From Novosphingobium endophyticum (GTDB taxonomy: Bacteria; Pseudomonadota; Alphaproteobacteria; Sphingomonadales; Sphingomonadaceae), in contig NZ_BMHK01000010.1 of the NCBI RefSeq assembly GCF_014640675.1, positions 1 to 64,000 on the forward strand: 64,000 nucleotides of DNA. The letters run 5' to 3'. Within the stretch, counting starts at the first letter, position 1. Every line of letters begins with the position of its first letter. Shown piece after piece: positions 29,440 to 41,334 of this stretch. The position numbers and the translations under genes were made by a program. The notes beneath the pieces were generated by a model. That model did no database searches and was not told the origin of the DNA. It saw only the letters and a list, made by a program, of their open reading frames with translations.

Positions 29440-30309
29440 ATGTCCACGACCTTTCAACTCGACACCGCAACCAGTCGCGCCAACCCCACCCCCGCGCCGA
29501 TGAAGCGGCTGACCGTGCCAGCCATCCAGCGCCGCAAAGTCGAAGGCAAGACCGAAGAACCGCTTGTCATGCTGACCGCCTACACGGCGCGGCAGGCGCA
29601 GATTCTCGACCCCCACTGCGACATTCTGCTGGTAGGAGACAGCCTCGGTCAGGTGATCTACGGATTACCCTCGACGCTGCCGGTCACGCTGGACATGATG
29701 ATCGCGCACGGCGCCGCCGTGGTGCGCGGCAGCTATCATTCAGTAGTCGTCGTCGACCTGCCTTTCGGCTCATACGAGCAATCGCCGGAGCAGGCCTTCG
29801 CCACCGCCAGCCGCGTCATGGCCGAAACCGGTTGCGCCGCCGTGAAGCTGGAAGGCGGGGCGGTGATGGCCGAAACCATAGAGTTTCTTTCGCGGCGCGG
29901 GATTCCGGTCATGGCACATGTCGGGCTGACCCCGCAGGCGGTCAACGCACTGGGCGGCTACGCCGCGCGCGGGCGCAGCCAGGAAGAGCACGCAAAGATA
30001 CTTGCCGACGGTGCGGCCGTCGCCGAGGCGGGTGCCTTTGCCGTGGTCGTCGAAGGCGTGATCGAGGAAATCGCCATCGCCCTTACGCAAAGCGTGGAGA
30101 TCCCGACCATCGGCATCGGCGGCTCCGCCCGGTGCGACGGCCAGGTACTCGTGACCGAGGACATGCTGGGCATGTTCGAGCGCGTGCCGCGCTTCGTGAA
30201 GCGCTATGCGGATCTGGCCGGAATGATCTCGGACACGGTCGCGAAATATGCCGAGGAAGTGCGCGCGCGCACGTTCCCCGGCCCCGAACAAACCTACCAG
30301 CCCAAGTAG
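29440..30309 (+). CDS. panB: 3-methyl-2-oxobutanoate hydroxymethyltransferase
   Basis: First step of pantothenate synthesis, adding a hydroxymethyl group from methylene-THF to 2-oxoisovalerate. The 289-residue product has [25 protein letters not shown] with the Mg-binding Asp, [31 protein letters not shown] and IPTIGIGGS. Start at ATG 29440 (MSTTFQLD). It uses a product of the ilv pathway also encoded in this window. It ends two bases before the stop of the convergent prsT gene. Confidence 0.96.
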   Translation: MSTTFQLDTATSRANPTPAPMKRLTVPAIQRRKVEGKTEEPLVMLTAYTARQAQILDPHCDILLVGDSLGQVIYGLPSTLPVTLDMMIAHGAAVVRGSYHSVVVVDLPFGSYEQSPEQAFATASRVMAETGCAAVKLEGGAVMAETIEFLSRRGIPVMAHVGLTPQAVNALGGYAARGRSQEEHAKILADGAAVAEAGAFAVVVEGVIEEIAIALTQSVEIPTIGIGGSARCDGQVLVTEDMLGMFERVPRFVKRYADLAGMISDTVAKYAEEVRARTFPGPEQTYQPK

Positions 30310-30311
30310 CC

Positions 30312-32084
30312 TCAGCTCTCGCGGCGGCGCTCGAGCATCTGGCGCGCTTCGGCAATGAGCGGCGTGTTGCCGAGCAGTATCTGTGCCTTGTCGAGCAGCG
30401 CCTGCGCCGCACCGGCGCTACTTCCGGTTGCGGCGTAAGCGAAACCGAGCGCCTGAGTGGCCGCCGGACTGGACCGCTGAAGACGGTAGGCCGCCCGCGC
30501 GTTCGACTCCGCGGCGATAATGTCGCCCTCCTCCGCCTCGATGAGCGCAAGATCCGATCGCAGTTGAACGTCGCGCGCCTCGCCGTTGTCGCGCAACCAC
30601 GACAGGATGGCGCGAGCCCGCCGCGTGTCGGCGCTGCCTGTGGCAAGCCGCGCCGCAGCGCGCAGCGCCGCGCGGTTGGTGGGATTCTGGCGCAAGTATC
30701 CCTCGACGAGTTCCCCGGCACCGACTCTATCGCCTGCCATGACATAGGCCGCGAAACGCCGCCGGAAGAGGCTCTCCGGCATCCTGATCTCGGCCGCCTC
30801 CTCATAACGGATTTGCGCTGCCTGCGCGCGCCCGAGCGCCAGTTGGACATCCCCGGCGAGCGACAGGTTGTCGTAGAATCCGGGATCGTCGCGGCGCGCG
30901 GCTTCTGCGGCCGCTTCTGCGGCGGAGGCCTGTCCTTGCGCCAGCATGCGGCCGATACGGCTGCCGTCCGGGAGCACACGAAGCGCCGCACTCCGTGGAC
31001 GCGCCGCGCGGTCGAGCAGTTCGCCTGCCGCCTGACGGTCTCCAAGCGCTTCGTAGGCGCGGGCTACGACCGTCAGCAGGTAGGGCGAAGCGTCGTCGCG
31101 GGTGATCCGATCACGAAAACGCAGCGTGGCATAGCGGTATTCGCCGCTGAGATAGATCGCGCGGGCCAGCAGATCCTGCGCGCGGCGGCTGTCGGGCCGC
31201 ACCCGGAGCACCTGCTCAAGCACTTCCGACGCGGCCGAAGGATTGCCGGCGGCAAGCTCGACGATCCCGCGCAGCAGGAGGACGCCCGCATGGCCATCCA
31301 GTTGCGCTCCGGTGCGATCGAGCAGGCCGCGCGCAAGCTGGTAATTGCCCGCGCGCGCGGCGAGCACGGCCTGCAGGTAGAAGGCGCGGGGGTGCTTCGG
31401 GCTAAGTTCCAGCACCCGGCGCGTCACCGTCAGGCATTCGCTCGCCCGTCCCATGTCGCCGAGCGTAGCCGCGTATTCCAGCAGTACCGACACATCGTCC
31501 GGCTTCTTCATCAGCGCTGTTTCGAACCAGGGAATCGCGGCCACAAGGCCGTAGCGATCCCGCACGAGCTGTCCCCGGAACTCAAGCGCGCGGACATTGT
31601 CGGGATCGAGTTTCAGGGCATGTTCGGCCGCCTCGATCGCGCGGAGATGCCGTCCCCTGGCATAGGTCAGGCGGCCGATCTCCACCCAGAGCGTCGCATC
31701 GTCCGGGATAATCGCGAGAGCCCTGTCATAAGCGTCTCCGGCCGCCTCCAGATTGCCGTCGAGACGTTCCAGCGCGGCCAGCGCGCGCCAGCCGTTTGCC
31801 GCGCTGCCCGGCGCGAAGTTTCCGCCTTTCAACCACCAGCGCGCCTTGTCGCGATCGTTCTGGGTGAGGTAGGCCTCGCCCATCCACGCCGCGACGTCGG
31901 CGCGAGCGGCCCCGCGATCGAGCGCCGTGCGAAGCTTCATTTCCGCATCGATGCCGTCCCCGCGCGTGATGGCATCGCGGGCCTGATCGATTAGCGCCTG
32001 CGTTCCGCTCCCCTCGCCCAGCACCGGCGCGAGCGCGAGTGGCGCGGCAAGAAAGACCGGCAGGAGTGCCAGCCTCCACCGCAC
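30312..32084 (-). CDS. prsT: PrsT-like TPR protein of the XrtA/PEP-CTERM system
   Basis: A large TPR protein with at least a dozen repeat-like helical pairs (residues about 60-580) and an Ala-rich linker near 350-380. With the GTG start at 32084 it has a signal-type N-terminus (WRLALLPVFLAAPLALAPVLG) and about 590 residues. An ATG at 32144 would overlap prsR by 35 bases and remains possible. No lipobox Cys is seen. Its place at the end of the glycosyltransferase-prsK-prsR operon matches PrsT, a periplasmic TPR partner in exopolysaccharide and PEP-CTERM protein export. The name rests on context plus TPR content. Confidence 0.75.
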   Translation of the reverse strand: MRWRLALLPVFLAAPLALAPVLGEGSGTQALIDQARDAITRGDGIDAEMKLRTALDRGAARADVAAWMGEAYLTQNDRDKARWWLKGGNFAPGSAANGWRALAALERLDGNLEAAGDAYDRALAIIPDDATLWVEIGRLTYARGRHLRAIEAAEHALKLDPDNVRALEFRGQLVRDRYGLVAAIPWFETALMKKPDDVSVLLEYAATLGDMGRASECLTVTRRVLELSPKHPRAFYLQAVLAARAGNYQLARGLLDRTGAQLDGHAGVLLLRGIVELAAGNPSAASEVLEQVLRVRPDSRRAQDLLARAIYLSGEYRYATLRFRDRITRDDASPYLLTVVARAYEALGDRQAAGELLDRAARPRSAALRVLPDGSRIGRMLAQGQASAAEAAAEAARRDDPGFYDNLSLAGDVQLALGRAQAAQIRYEEAAEIRMPESLFRRRFAAYVMAGDRVGAGELVEGYLRQNPTNRAALRAAARLATGSADTRRARAILSWLRDNGEARDVQLRSDLALIEAEEGDIIAAESNARAAYRLQRSSPAATQALGFAYAATGSSAGAAQALLDKAQILLGNTPLIAEARQMLERRRES

Positions 32085-32109
32085 GCGCCATTCCGGCGGT
32101 GGCCGTCGG

Positions 32110-33473
<1,364 letters not shown>

Positions 33474-33474
<1 letters not shown>

Positions 33475-35600
33475 CAGGCTACTCTCTGATCCTTGTTGGC
33501 GATATTCTCGTAGAGGTCCGTCGCCGCCGCGAGCGGCAGGCGGACAATGAATCGCGAGCCCAACCCCTCGCGCGATTCGACATCGAGCCGGCCGCGCATC
33601 GCCTGCACCAGTTCACGGGCCTCGAACGCGCCGATGCCAAAGCCGCCGCTCTTGGTCGAAACGAAAGGTTTGAACAGGCCGTTGCGGACGAATTCCGAAG
33701 ACATACCGCAGCCCGAATCGAGCACCTCGAAGCGGGCGTTGAGGCCATCGGCGACCACCGAGAGGAATACCGGGTTCTCAGGACGGCTGGCATCGAGCCC
33801 GTTCTGGACGAGGTGTACGAGCACCTGTTCCAGCGAATGGCGATTGGCGGTGACCGCCAGTTGCTGCATCTCGGCTACCACGACCTGGGGATTGCCCCTG
33901 AAGCGCTCGATCACGGTGCCGACCACCTCGGCCGTCCCGACCTTTTCGAGCCGTTCGACGCCGCCGGTGCCGTAGCGCGAGAGCCGGGCGATCAGAGCGT
34001 TCAGCTTCTCTGAGGAATTGCGCAGGGTGACAAGCATGTCATCACGGAACTCCTTCTTGTCGGCATGAAGCTCGGCATTGCGGGCGAGCAGGCTGAACTG
34101 ACTGGCGAGGTTCTTGATGTCGTGCATCACGAAGGCCATGCGGCGGTGAAAATCCTCGAAGCGGCTCGATTCGGCTAGCGCCTCTTGGCTGGCGTGCTCG
34201 GCCAGATAGCTGGCGACCTGCTGGCCGACGACGCGCAGAAGATCGAAGTCCTCCCAGTCGAACTTGCGCGCGATCTGCGGCCGGGCCAGCACCACCATGC
34301 CGACGAGTCGCTCGTAATGGACAAGCGGCACCAGCGCCCAGGCACGCCCGTCGTCGAGCAGCCATTGTGGAACGTCGAGCTCCGGCCCGGAAGTCCCGCT
34401 TCCGGCGCGGATATCATCTAGATCGGTAATGAATCCGGTGCGTTGGAAGACTTCCAGCGAGCGTAAGGGAAAGGCCTCCGCGGGAACCTCGATCTCGCTC
34501 CAGTTCCAGCGCGAGGCGAGCGTCAGCTCTCCCTGATCCCCCGGCGTCAACAGCAATCCGGCGGGGCTGTCGGTGACATCGGCGATGGACTGCACCGCGC
34601 GTTCACCCAGCGGCTTGGCCTCCATGCCGCCGCTGCCGATGGTGCGGGTGAAGCGCAGCCATTCCTCGCGGTAGTCGTAGCGATGCTGGAAGAAATGCTT
34701 TGCCAGCGTGACCTTGAGCCATCCACGAACCCGGCGCGAGGGCAGCACGACCAGGGCAACCGCGCTCGCCAGCGTGAGGAAGGCAAGTTCGATCAGCCGC
34801 GCGAAATCGCCCCCGGCATAGGAAAGCCACTGCGCCACCGCGACCATGGCGACCAGATAGACGCCGATCACCAGCAGCGAGAACGTCTGAAAGGTGACAG
34901 CCCGCGACGGTCGGAATCGCAGTTCGTCGCGACTTTTCGACGCCGCCAATGCGAACGAACCCGCCAGCAGCAGCGTCGCCAGGCCGCGAAAAGCCGCTAT
35001 CTCCACCGGCCAGGTGCCCGCCAGATAGGCGATCGTGTAGAGATTCAGATCGAAGGCCCAGAGAAAGGCGAGGCCCGAGGTAGGCCAGCGCAGCCCCGGT
35101 CGCGTCTCACGCGAGGCCCCGGCATAGAGATTGTGCGTGAGCACGAGACCTCCCACCGTCACCAGGAGGCGAAACATCACGTTGAAATCGAAGACGGCGC
35201 GAGGCACGTCCGGGGCGAGCACCGCTGTGGACAGAGCAAAAGTAACCGACAGGTGCAGCAGTTCGACGAAAGCAAGCGCCAGGATAACCGGACGGATCGG
35301 AGCCAGGCTGGCATGGCGGCCGTCGCTGGCGAAGAGCCGATAGATGACGAATAGCCATCCCAGATTGCGCATGCTCTCCGCCAGAGAAGGCGTAAAGTCC
35401 GGTCTCGATGCAGTGGATGCAGCCACCGCAAGCGACCATCCCGCCGTCAGCAGCAGGGCCGCGACGATCACGCCGCCTGCGCTGCCGAAGCGGTCCCTGC
35501 GCGGCCATAGCCAGATCGCCAGGCTGACGACGGCGATCGCGGCCGTAAGGTCCAGGCCGATACTGAACAAGGCCCAGTTTTCGACGCCGCTCGTACCCAT
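33474..35600 (-). CDS. prsK: PEP-CTERM system histidine kinase PrsK
   Basis: Sensor kinase of 708 residues. The N-terminal 290 residues contain about eight membrane spans, followed by a GAF-like region (residues about 320-460), a HisKA-type helix with His493 in AFVMHDIKNLASQ, and an HATPase_c domain (NGLDAS, LDSGCGM, GFGIGAF). It pairs with PrsR directly downstream. ATG at 35600 ([13 protein letters not shown]) shares one base with the stop of the upstream glycosyltransferase gene. Confidence 0.93.
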
Positions 35601-36985
35601 CACCGGGCGCCTTCCGGCCAGAGCACCACGCGCAGGGTCTGGAGAATGATCAGCAGGTCGAGGAAGGGCGTATAGTTCTTCGCGTAGTAGAGATCGTATT
35701 CCAGCTTGTTGCGCGAATCCTCGATCGAGGCGCCATAGGGGTAATTGATCTGCGCCCATCCGGTGATGCCGGGCTTGACCATGTGGCGCTCGGCATAGAA
35801 CGGAAGCTGGTCTTCAAGTTCGGCCACGAATTGCGGGCGTTCGGGGCGCGGCCCCACGAAACTCATCTCTCCCTTGAGAACGGTCCAGGCCTGCGGCAGT
35901 TCGTCGATGCGAACCATGCGGATGAACTTGCCTACGCGCGTGATGCGCGGATCGTCCTTGGACGCCCACTGCGCGCCCGCAGCCTCTGCATCGGTGCGCA
36001 TGGAGCGCAGCTTGATGACGTCGAAACTCTGCCCATAGAGGCCGACGCGCGGCTGCCGGTAGAAGGCCGGCCCCTTGCTGTCGACTTTCACGATCAGCGC
36101 AAAGAGCAGGATGACCGGCGCGGTCAGCACCAGCAACAGAATGCTGGCGGCAATATCGAACATCCGCTTGGCCGCGCTCGAAAGCATCCGGCCGGAAGAG
36201 AAGCCGTCGGAAAAGATCAGCCAGCTTGGATTCAACGTGTCGAGATCGACCCGGCCGGTCTCGCGCTCAAGGAAGCTGGAAAACTCGTTGACATGGACGC
36301 CGGCGGTCTTGATGCGCAGCAGGTCCTTGAGCGGCAGCGCATTGCGGCGTTCCTCAAGCGCCAGCACGACTTCACTGACGCCGAGATTCTCCACGTAACG
36401 GGTCACATTGTGGATGGCGCTGCGGGCAATCGCCTCCTCGACCACCGGATGCGCCTCGCTCATGGCGATATAGCCGACGATGACGAAGCCGCTCTCCGGA
36501 CGGTCGCCAAGCGCGCGCAGGCGCTGTGCCCGCTGGCCGGCGCCGAGCACGAGCACGCGGCGGCGAAAGGCCGAGGTGCCCAGAAACCCGCTCAGGAAGA
36601 TGCGATTGAGGATCAGCAGGACGATCGCGAAGGCCATCGCGTAGGCAAGCGTCGAACGCCAGAAATGCTGACCGGCGATAAGGAAATCGACGAAGGACAA
36701 GGCAATCACGCCCAGCGAGATCGCCACGAGCAGGCGCGCGGCCGCAAAGCGTAGCGAGCGCAGGGCGTCAGGCCCGTAGACCCCGACGGAGATCATCGAG
36801 AGCACAATCGTCGCCGCGAAGGCACCGTGCGCCCCGAGCCGGTCGACCAGCTCTCCCGGCTCGATGCCGATCTGCTCTGCCCGCAGACGCCACGACAACT
36901 CGTTGGCGCCCAGCAGCAGCAGGACATCCACCAGCCACAAAAGCACGACCGAATGGGGAATATAATGTTTGAACAGACGAATCAT
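35600..36985 (-). CDS. XrtA-system undecaprenyl-phosphate sugar transferase (TIGR03013 type)
   Basis: A 461-residue membrane glycosyltransferase that starts exopolysaccharide repeat synthesis on undecaprenyl phosphate. The N-terminal part has about five hydrophobic segments and a CoA-like nucleotide fold ([16 protein letters not shown]). The C-terminal half is a bacterial sugar transferase domain: [59 protein letters not shown] and [15 protein letters not shown]. Start ATG 36985 ([12 protein letters not shown]); GTG 37000 is also possible. First gene of the prs operon. Confidence 0.9.
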   Translation of the reverse strand: MIRLFKHYIPHSVVLLWLVDVLLLLGANELSWRLRAEQIGIEPGELVDRLGAHGAFAATIVLSMISVGVYGPDALRSLRFAAARLLVAISLGVIALSFVDFLIAGQHFWRSTLAYAMAFAIVLLILNRIFLSGFLGTSAFRRRVLVLGAGQRAQRLRALGDRPESGFVIVGYIAMSEAHPVVEEAIARSAIHNVTRYVENLGVSEVVLALEERRNALPLKDLLRIKTAGVHVNEFSSFLERETGRVDLDTLNPSWLIFSDGFSSGRMLSSAAKRMFDIAASILLLVLTAPVILLFALIVKVDSKGPAFYRQPRVGLYGQSFDVIKLRSMRTDAEAAGAQWASKDDPRITRVGKFIRMVRIDELPQAWTVLKGEMSFVGPRPERPQFVAELEDQLPFYAERHMVKPGITGWAQINYPYGASIEDSRNKLEYDLYYAKNYTPFLDLLIILQTLRVVLWPEGAR

Positions 36986-37270
36986 CGTCGCATCAGCCAC
37001 CTTAATAGGCCGTTCCCGGCTTCGAGGGCCTGCTTAGGGCCAAGGCGTAAAATGTCGGTAAAACTGACAGCGGCTCTGAAAAGCCAATTTCGGCGCGAAT
37101 GCGCGAGATTCGCGAAAAACCGGATCGCGGATTTCGGCGGTGTCGGACTGGATTACAGGTTCGCCGGCTGCGAGAAGGTGTAGAGGCAGCCGCAACCACG
37201 GTCGCGGTAAGTTTGTCGCAACCAGTTCCTGCGACCATAAAATTAACCTGCACCGGGGATATTGTCGGCC
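36986..37270. other. Divergent intergenic region upstream of the prs operon
   Basis: 285 bases between the prs operon and a small membrane gene. It should hold promoters for both. I searched by eye for a sigma-54 site (TGGC...TTGC) and found no convincing match. GCGCGAATGCGCG (palindromic) lies near 37095-37107. No gene. Confidence 0.4.
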
Positions 37271-37666
37271 ATGAGGGATGGTTCGGACAACCGGCCCAGG
37301 CCGCTGGTCACAATCTACGGCAGTTTTGCCGTCGGGACGCTTATCGTCGCGGCCTGCTTTGGCTTCGCTACCGAAAGCGAAGTCATCCCGGGCCTGACCG
37401 ACACCCGCAGCAAGGCGCCTGAGGAATCCCGCCCCGCTTCCGGCAGCGAGCCTGCCCGCATGGAGGGAATGCCCCCGACCCAGCAGTTCTTCGGCGCCGA
37501 GGCTCCCGAGGAGTTTACCGAAGCCGGCCCCCGTGAAGCCGAGATACGCGCCGGCAGCCCGGTGGAGTTCGAAGCAAACGGCGTGCCGCCATCTTCGGCC
37601 ATGCCGCAGGGCATGATTCCGCCGGAAGCGGCCCCGCCTCAGCCCGAAGGCGTCATTTTGCCATAA
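37271..37666 (+). CDS. Small single-span membrane protein, unknown
   Basis: About 131 residues starting MRDGSDNRPRPLVTIYG. One membrane segment (FAVGTLIVAACFGFA, residues about 15-30) is followed by a Pro/Glu/Ala-rich low-complexity tail (residues 40-131). Likely inner-membrane anchored with the tail in the periplasm. I do not recognise the family. It is divergent from the prs operon and may relate to envelope or polysaccharide function, but nothing shows this. TTG at 37262 is an alternative start. Confidence 0.6.
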   Translation: MRDGSDNRPRPLVTIYGSFAVGTLIVAACFGFATESEVIPGLTDTRSKAPEESRPASGSEPARMEGMPPTQQFFGAEAPEEFTEAGPREAEIRAGSPVEFEANGVPPSSAMPQGMIPPEAAPPQPEGVILP

Positions 37667-37796
37667 AAGAGGCAGCGCCGTCAGCGTCAGCGTGCGCATC
37701 ATCGCCATCAACGCGGCGATCGAAGCGGTCCGCGCCGCCGACTTGGCCTGATCGGGTTCGCGCGAACCTGCGCTGACGAGCGCTTTTCACGGAGAA

Positions 37797-37880
37797 TGGT
37801 GCCCCTGGCCCGACTCGAACGGGCACGTCTTGCGACAAACGATTTTGAGTCGTTCGCGTCTACCATTCCGCCACAGGGGC
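37797..37880 (-). tRNA. tRNA-Leu (anticodon CAA)
   Basis: An 84-base class II tRNA with a variable arm, on the minus strand, with encoded CCA. The acceptor stem GCCCCTG pairs with CAGGGGC. The anticodon stem AACGA/TCGTT encloses loop CTCAAAA, giving anticodon CAA, which reads TTG. It lies downstream of the divergent hypothetical gene and next to suhB. Confidence 0.97.
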
Positions 37881-37927
37881 ACGGGATCGGCGCGGCTGAC
37901 TTAACCGCACCGTCCAATCTGCTCAAG

Positions 37928-38749
37928 TCAGTCCTTGAGCGCGGTCACCAATATCTTGTGCAGGCGCGTGTGCAATGCATCGTTGCCCGCGAGAACTTCC
38001 ACGTCGCAGATCGGCTGCGAGCGGCCTTTCCAGTCGGAGACGAAACCGCCCGCCTCACGCACGAGGAGGCAGCCGGCCGCCGTGTCCCAAGGGCTGAGAT
38101 CGGCTTCCCAGAAGCCCTCATAGCGTCCCGCCGCGACCCACGCGAGATCAAGCGCGGCCGAACCGAAGCGCCGGATTCCCGCGACCTGCGGCGCAAGCCC
38201 GCCGTAGATCTTCATCCATTGCCCCGCATCGCCCTTGCCCGCGAAAGGAATACCCGTTGCGATCAGGCTTTCGTCGAGGTGGCGGCGCGAGGAGACGCGC
38301 AGGCGGCGGTCTTGCAGCCAGGCGCCGCGCGACTTTTCCGCCCAGAAGCTCTCGTCGGTGATCGGCTGATAGACCAGACCCGCGATCACTTCGCCCCAGC
38401 CCTTCCCGTCGAGACGCGGCTCCTGCACCGCGATCGAAATCGCGAAATGCGGCATGCCGTGGAGAAAGTTGGTAGTCCCGTCGAGCGGGTCGACGATGAA
38501 GCGCGGCATGCCCGGATCGCCTTCGATCTCGCCGGCTTCCTCGAACAGGAAACCCCAGCCCGGTCGCGCGACCTTGAGTTCGTCCCAGATCGTGCGCTCG
38601 GCGGCCTGGTCGGCCTTGGAGACGAAGTCCGCCGGCCCCTTTCGGCTCACCTGCAGGTGCTCGATCTCGCCGAAATCGCGGCGCAGGCGGCCGCCGGCCT
38701 TGCGAGCGGCCTTTTCCATGACGCGGATGAGACCGGAAATAGCGGCCAT
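37928..38749 (-). CDS. suhB: Inositol monophosphatase family protein SuhB
   Basis: Mg-dependent phosphatase of 273 residues. Metal-site motifs are FLFEEAGEIEG (residues about 66-76), FIVDPLDGTTNFLHGMPHFA and DLSPWDTAAGCLLVREAGG. SuhB acts on inositol-1-phosphate and, in E. coli, as a transcription antitermination factor. It lies 31 bases downstream of efp on the same strand, so the two may share a transcript. Confidence 0.95.
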   Translation of the reverse strand: MAAISGLIRVMEKAARKAGGRLRRDFGEIEHLQVSRKGPADFVSKADQAAERTIWDELKVARPGWGFLFEEAGEIEGDPGMPRFIVDPLDGTTNFLHGMPHFAISIAVQEPRLDGKGWGEVIAGLVYQPITDESFWAEKSRGAWLQDRRLRVSSRRHLDESLIATGIPFAGKGDAGQWMKIYGGLAPQVAGIRRFGSAALDLAWVAAGRYEGFWEADLSPWDTAAGCLLVREAGGFVSDWKGRSQPICDVEVLAGNDALHTRLHKILVTALKD

Positions 38750-38780
38750 CGTGATATTACCCTGTACTTGCTGGAAGGAA

Positions 38781-39344
38781 TCAGTCCGCCTTGCGGACGT
38801 ACGCCTTCTCGTAAACGTCGACGACGATGCGGGTTCCGCTCTCGATGTGCGGCGGCACCATCACGCGCACGCCGTTGTCGAGCACGGCGGGCTTGTAGCT
38901 GGACGAGGCGGTCTGGCCCTTCACCACGGCGTCGGCCTCAACGATGGTGGCCTCGACCTGCTCGGGAAGCTGTACCGAGATCGGGCGCTCTTCCCAGAGC
39001 TCGAGCAGCACCTGCATGCCGTCCTGCAGGAAAGCGGCGGCATCGCCGAGCAGGTCGGCGGGAAGCTGGATCTGCTCGTAGGTCTCGATGTCCATGAACA
39101 CGAGGCTATCGCCCTCGGCATAGAGGAACTGGAAGTCCTTGGTATCGAGGCGCACCTTCTCGACCGTGTCGGCGCTGCGGAAGCGAACATTGGTCTTGCG
39201 GCCATCGATCAGGTTCTTCATCTCGACCTGCATGAATGCGCCGCCCTTGCCCGGCTGGGTGTGCTGCGTCTTGGCGACTTTCCAGATGCCGTTTTCGTAT
39301 TCGAGGATGTTGCCGGGGCGGATGTCGACGCCGCTGATCTTCAT
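38781..39344 (-). CDS. efp: Elongation factor P
   Basis: Relieves ribosome stalling at polyproline. The 187-residue protein has the three beta-barrel EF-P layout. The tip loop [12 protein letters not shown] carries Lys33, the position modified in some bacteria. The central and C-terminal domains contain [20 protein letters not shown] and [20 protein letters not shown]. Start [19 protein letters not shown] at 39344; the longer open frame adds 49 unrelated residues. Upstream of suhB in the same orientation. Confidence 0.97.
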   Translation of the reverse strand: MKISGVDIRPGNILEYENGIWKVAKTQHTQPGKGGAFMQVEMKNLIDGRKTNVRFRSADTVEKVRLDTKDFQFLYAEGDSLVFMDIETYEQIQLPADLLGDAAAFLQDGMQVLLELWEERPISVQLPEQVEATIVEADAVVKGQTASSSYKPAVLDNGVRVMVPPHIESGTRIVVDVYEKAYVRKAD

Positions 39345-39460
39345 GGGTTGATGCCTTCGATGGGAAAGAACCTGGCCGGCCGACGTGGCCGCGAAGGTTG
39401 CGCCCTTAGCGAAGCTCGTCGCTTGTGGCAATTGCCTCGCGCCAATGCTAGCCGGTTGCC

Positions 39461-39850
39461 ATGACGCGCGCTCATCTTCCCGCCGCCGCACTCTGCGCGG
39501 CTGTCGTCCTCACGGGCTGTTCCACGGACGGAACACCGCCGCCCCCGGTTCCGGGTGGCCAGATCGGCACGCTGATGCTCGGCAACTATACGTGCGAGCT
39601 TCCGGGCGAAGCGGGAGGGCCGGTTGGAAAAGTGCTGCCGGAATACGCCTTCGAGGTCGTCAACGCCTCCAACTACAAGGCGGATGGAATACGCGGCAGC
39701 TATCTCTACACCAGCGACCGCGTGGTGATGACAGGAGGCAAGCTGAAGGGCCTGAAGTTCATCCGCGTATCGAGCGGATTTCTGCGCCAGCTCGACGATC
39801 AGGGCAAGGAAACCGGCATGCGCTGCGTCTTGACCTCGCGCGATTATTAG
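39461..39850 (+). CDS. Small outer-membrane lipoprotein, unknown
   Basis: A 129-residue lipoprotein with signal [20 protein letters not shown]; the lipobox VLTGC predicts lipidation at Cys20. A short Pro-rich stretch (TPPPPVPGG) is followed by a globular part, [21 protein letters not shown], with Cys46 and a C-terminal Cys (MRCVLTS) that may pair. No family recognised. It is divergent from efp and just ahead of the SDR gene, without sign of an operon. Confidence 0.75.
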   Translation: MTRAHLPAAALCAAVVLTGCSTDGTPPPPVPGGQIGTLMLGNYTCELPGEAGGPVGKVLPEYAFEVVNASNYKADGIRGSYLYTSDRVVMTGGKLKGLKFIRVSSGFLRQLDDQGKETGMRCVLTSRDY

Positions 39851-39939
39851 ACCGCATCTTCGCTGATCGCTCCCACGGTTTGCCTCCCGGTGCGGGCCGA
39901 CCTAGCTCCTGATCTAGCAAGACGTTGGGAGAACGGAGC

Positions 39940-40752
39940 ATGGAGCTCGACCTGCGAGACAAGGTTGCGGTCGTCACCGGAGCAACCGCGAACATCGGCC
40001 GGGCCGTTTCGCTCGATTTCGCGCGGGAAGGCGCGAAGGTGGTGCTCGTCGGCCGAGACGAGGAAGCCGGCGCGCGACTGGTTGCAGACTGCACGGACGC
40101 CGGCGCTTGCGGCGCCGTCTTCGTCGCCGCCGACGTGCTCGATCCCGCCTCTCCGACACGGGTTCTGGAAGCCGCGGATACGCTGGGTTCGATCGACATT
40201 CTCGTCAACAACATCGGCGGCAATGTCGATCAGGGATTCTTTGTCGATTCCGATCCCGACAAGTGGATGGCAGACATCGACATCAACTTTGGCACCGTGC
40301 TGCGCATGACTCATGCGGTTCTGCCCGGCATGATCGAGCGCAAGTCGGGCGCGATCGTCAACGTCGGTTCGACCGCCGCAATCGTTGGCGACTACATGCT
40401 GCCGGTCTATTCGGCCGCCAAGGGCGCGGTGCACAGCTTCACCGTCGTCCTTGCCAAGGAAGTGGGACAGCACGGCGTGCGCGTGAACGCGATTGCCCCC
40501 TACGCGACAATTTCCACCGATCCCGCCGCCTTCAGCAAGGGCAGCCGGTTCCATCCCGATTCCGGGCTGTTCAGCAAGGGCGCCGCCAGCGTGCGCGAGG
40601 AAGATCGCGCCATCCGGCAGCGCCGCACCTTCGTCGGCAAGCCCTTTGCCTCTCCCGAAGAAATGTCGGGCATGGTGCTCTTTCTCGCCTCGACGCGGGC
40701 GAGTTTCATCACCGGGCAGGTCTACCCGATCGACGGTGGCGCCCTGCTCTGA
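39940..40752 (+). CDS. Short-chain dehydrogenase/reductase
   Basis: NAD(P)-dependent SDR of 270 residues. The cofactor motif is VTGATANIGRAVS (residues about 11-23), NNIGGN replaces NNAG, and catalytic Ser-Tyr-Lys sits in NVGSTAAIV and YSAAKGAVHSF. Followed after 22 bases by a SnoaL-like gene, so the two may act on one substrate, as in catabolic or steroid-type clusters in sphingomonads; the substrate is unknown. ATG 39940 (MELDLRDKVAV) with a GGGAGAACGG-type site is preferred to TTG 39925. Confidence 0.9.
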   Translation: MELDLRDKVAVVTGATANIGRAVSLDFAREGAKVVLVGRDEEAGARLVADCTDAGACGAVFVAADVLDPASPTRVLEAADTLGSIDILVNNIGGNVDQGFFVDSDPDKWMADIDINFGTVLRMTHAVLPGMIERKSGAIVNVGSTAAIVGDYMLPVYSAAKGAVHSFTVVLAKEVGQHGVRVNAIAPYATISTDPAAFSKGSRFHPDSGLFSKGAASVREEDRAIRQRRTFVGKPFASPEEMSGMVLFLASTRASFITGQVYPIDGGALL

Positions 40753-40774
40753 ACCAACCGGGAGGAAAACGAAC

Positions 40775-41305
40775 ATGGCGATCGACGAAGCCGCACTGCA
40801 GACGGTGATCGACAAGGAAGCAATCCGCGAACTCGTGCTGCTCTATTCGCGCGCGATAGACCGGCAGGACATCGAACTGCTGAAGGACCTCTACACCGAG
40901 GACGCCACGGACACGCACGGTGACAGCTTCGACGGTTCGGCGCAGGACTACTGCAAGTTCATCGCCGGCTCCTTCCCCTACATGCCCTACTCCGGCCATC
41001 ACGTCTGCAATCACCTGATCGCGGTCGACGGCGACGCGGCCTGCGGCGAAGTCTATGCCTTGGCCTATCACCTCATCCCGACGCGCGAGGGGGGGCAGGA
41101 AGAAGACTTCATGGCCGTGCGCTATATCGACAATTATCGCCGCTGCCCCGACGGCAAATGGCGGTTCTCAAAGCGCGTGGTCACCTACGACTTCAAGCTG
41201 CGCCGCCCCTTCGTCGGCGGCGGTACGCACGGACAGCGCGAGGCGGATCCCAGCTACAGCGTCTGCACGCAGCGCTTGTTCCGGCGCGGCGCGCGGGCCT
41301 CATGA
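40775..41305 (+). CDS. SnoaL-like / NTF2-fold protein
   Basis: A 176-residue NTF2-fold protein starting MAIDEAALQTVIDKEAIREL. The family pattern ELVLLYSRAIDRQDIELLKDLYT and VRYIDNYRRCPDGKWRFSKRV is clear. Members are dehydratases, isomerases or hydrolases of small polyketide- or steroid-like substrates. GGGAGG at 40760-40765 is a good ribosome-binding site. It follows the SDR gene by 22 bases and likely forms a two-gene operon. Convergent with ligD. Confidence 0.85.
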   Translation: MAIDEAALQTVIDKEAIRELVLLYSRAIDRQDIELLKDLYTEDATDTHGDSFDGSAQDYCKFIAGSFPYMPYSGHHVCNHLIAVDGDAACGEVYALAYHLIPTREGGQEEDFMAVRYIDNYRRCPDGKWRFSKRVVTYDFKLRRPFVGGGTHGQREADPSYSVCTQRLFRRGARAS

Positions 41306-41334
41306 TTGGAGCGATCCGGCGACGAGCCGCGAGT

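Noticed and set aside
29337..31994. An 885-codon plus-strand frame
   Set aside because: It runs out of frame through panB and antisense to the TPR gene. Neither the start nor the composition fits a real protein.
36986..37270. Sigma-54 promoter for the prs operon
   Set aside because: No sequence with the GG and GC elements at the right spacing was found by eye.
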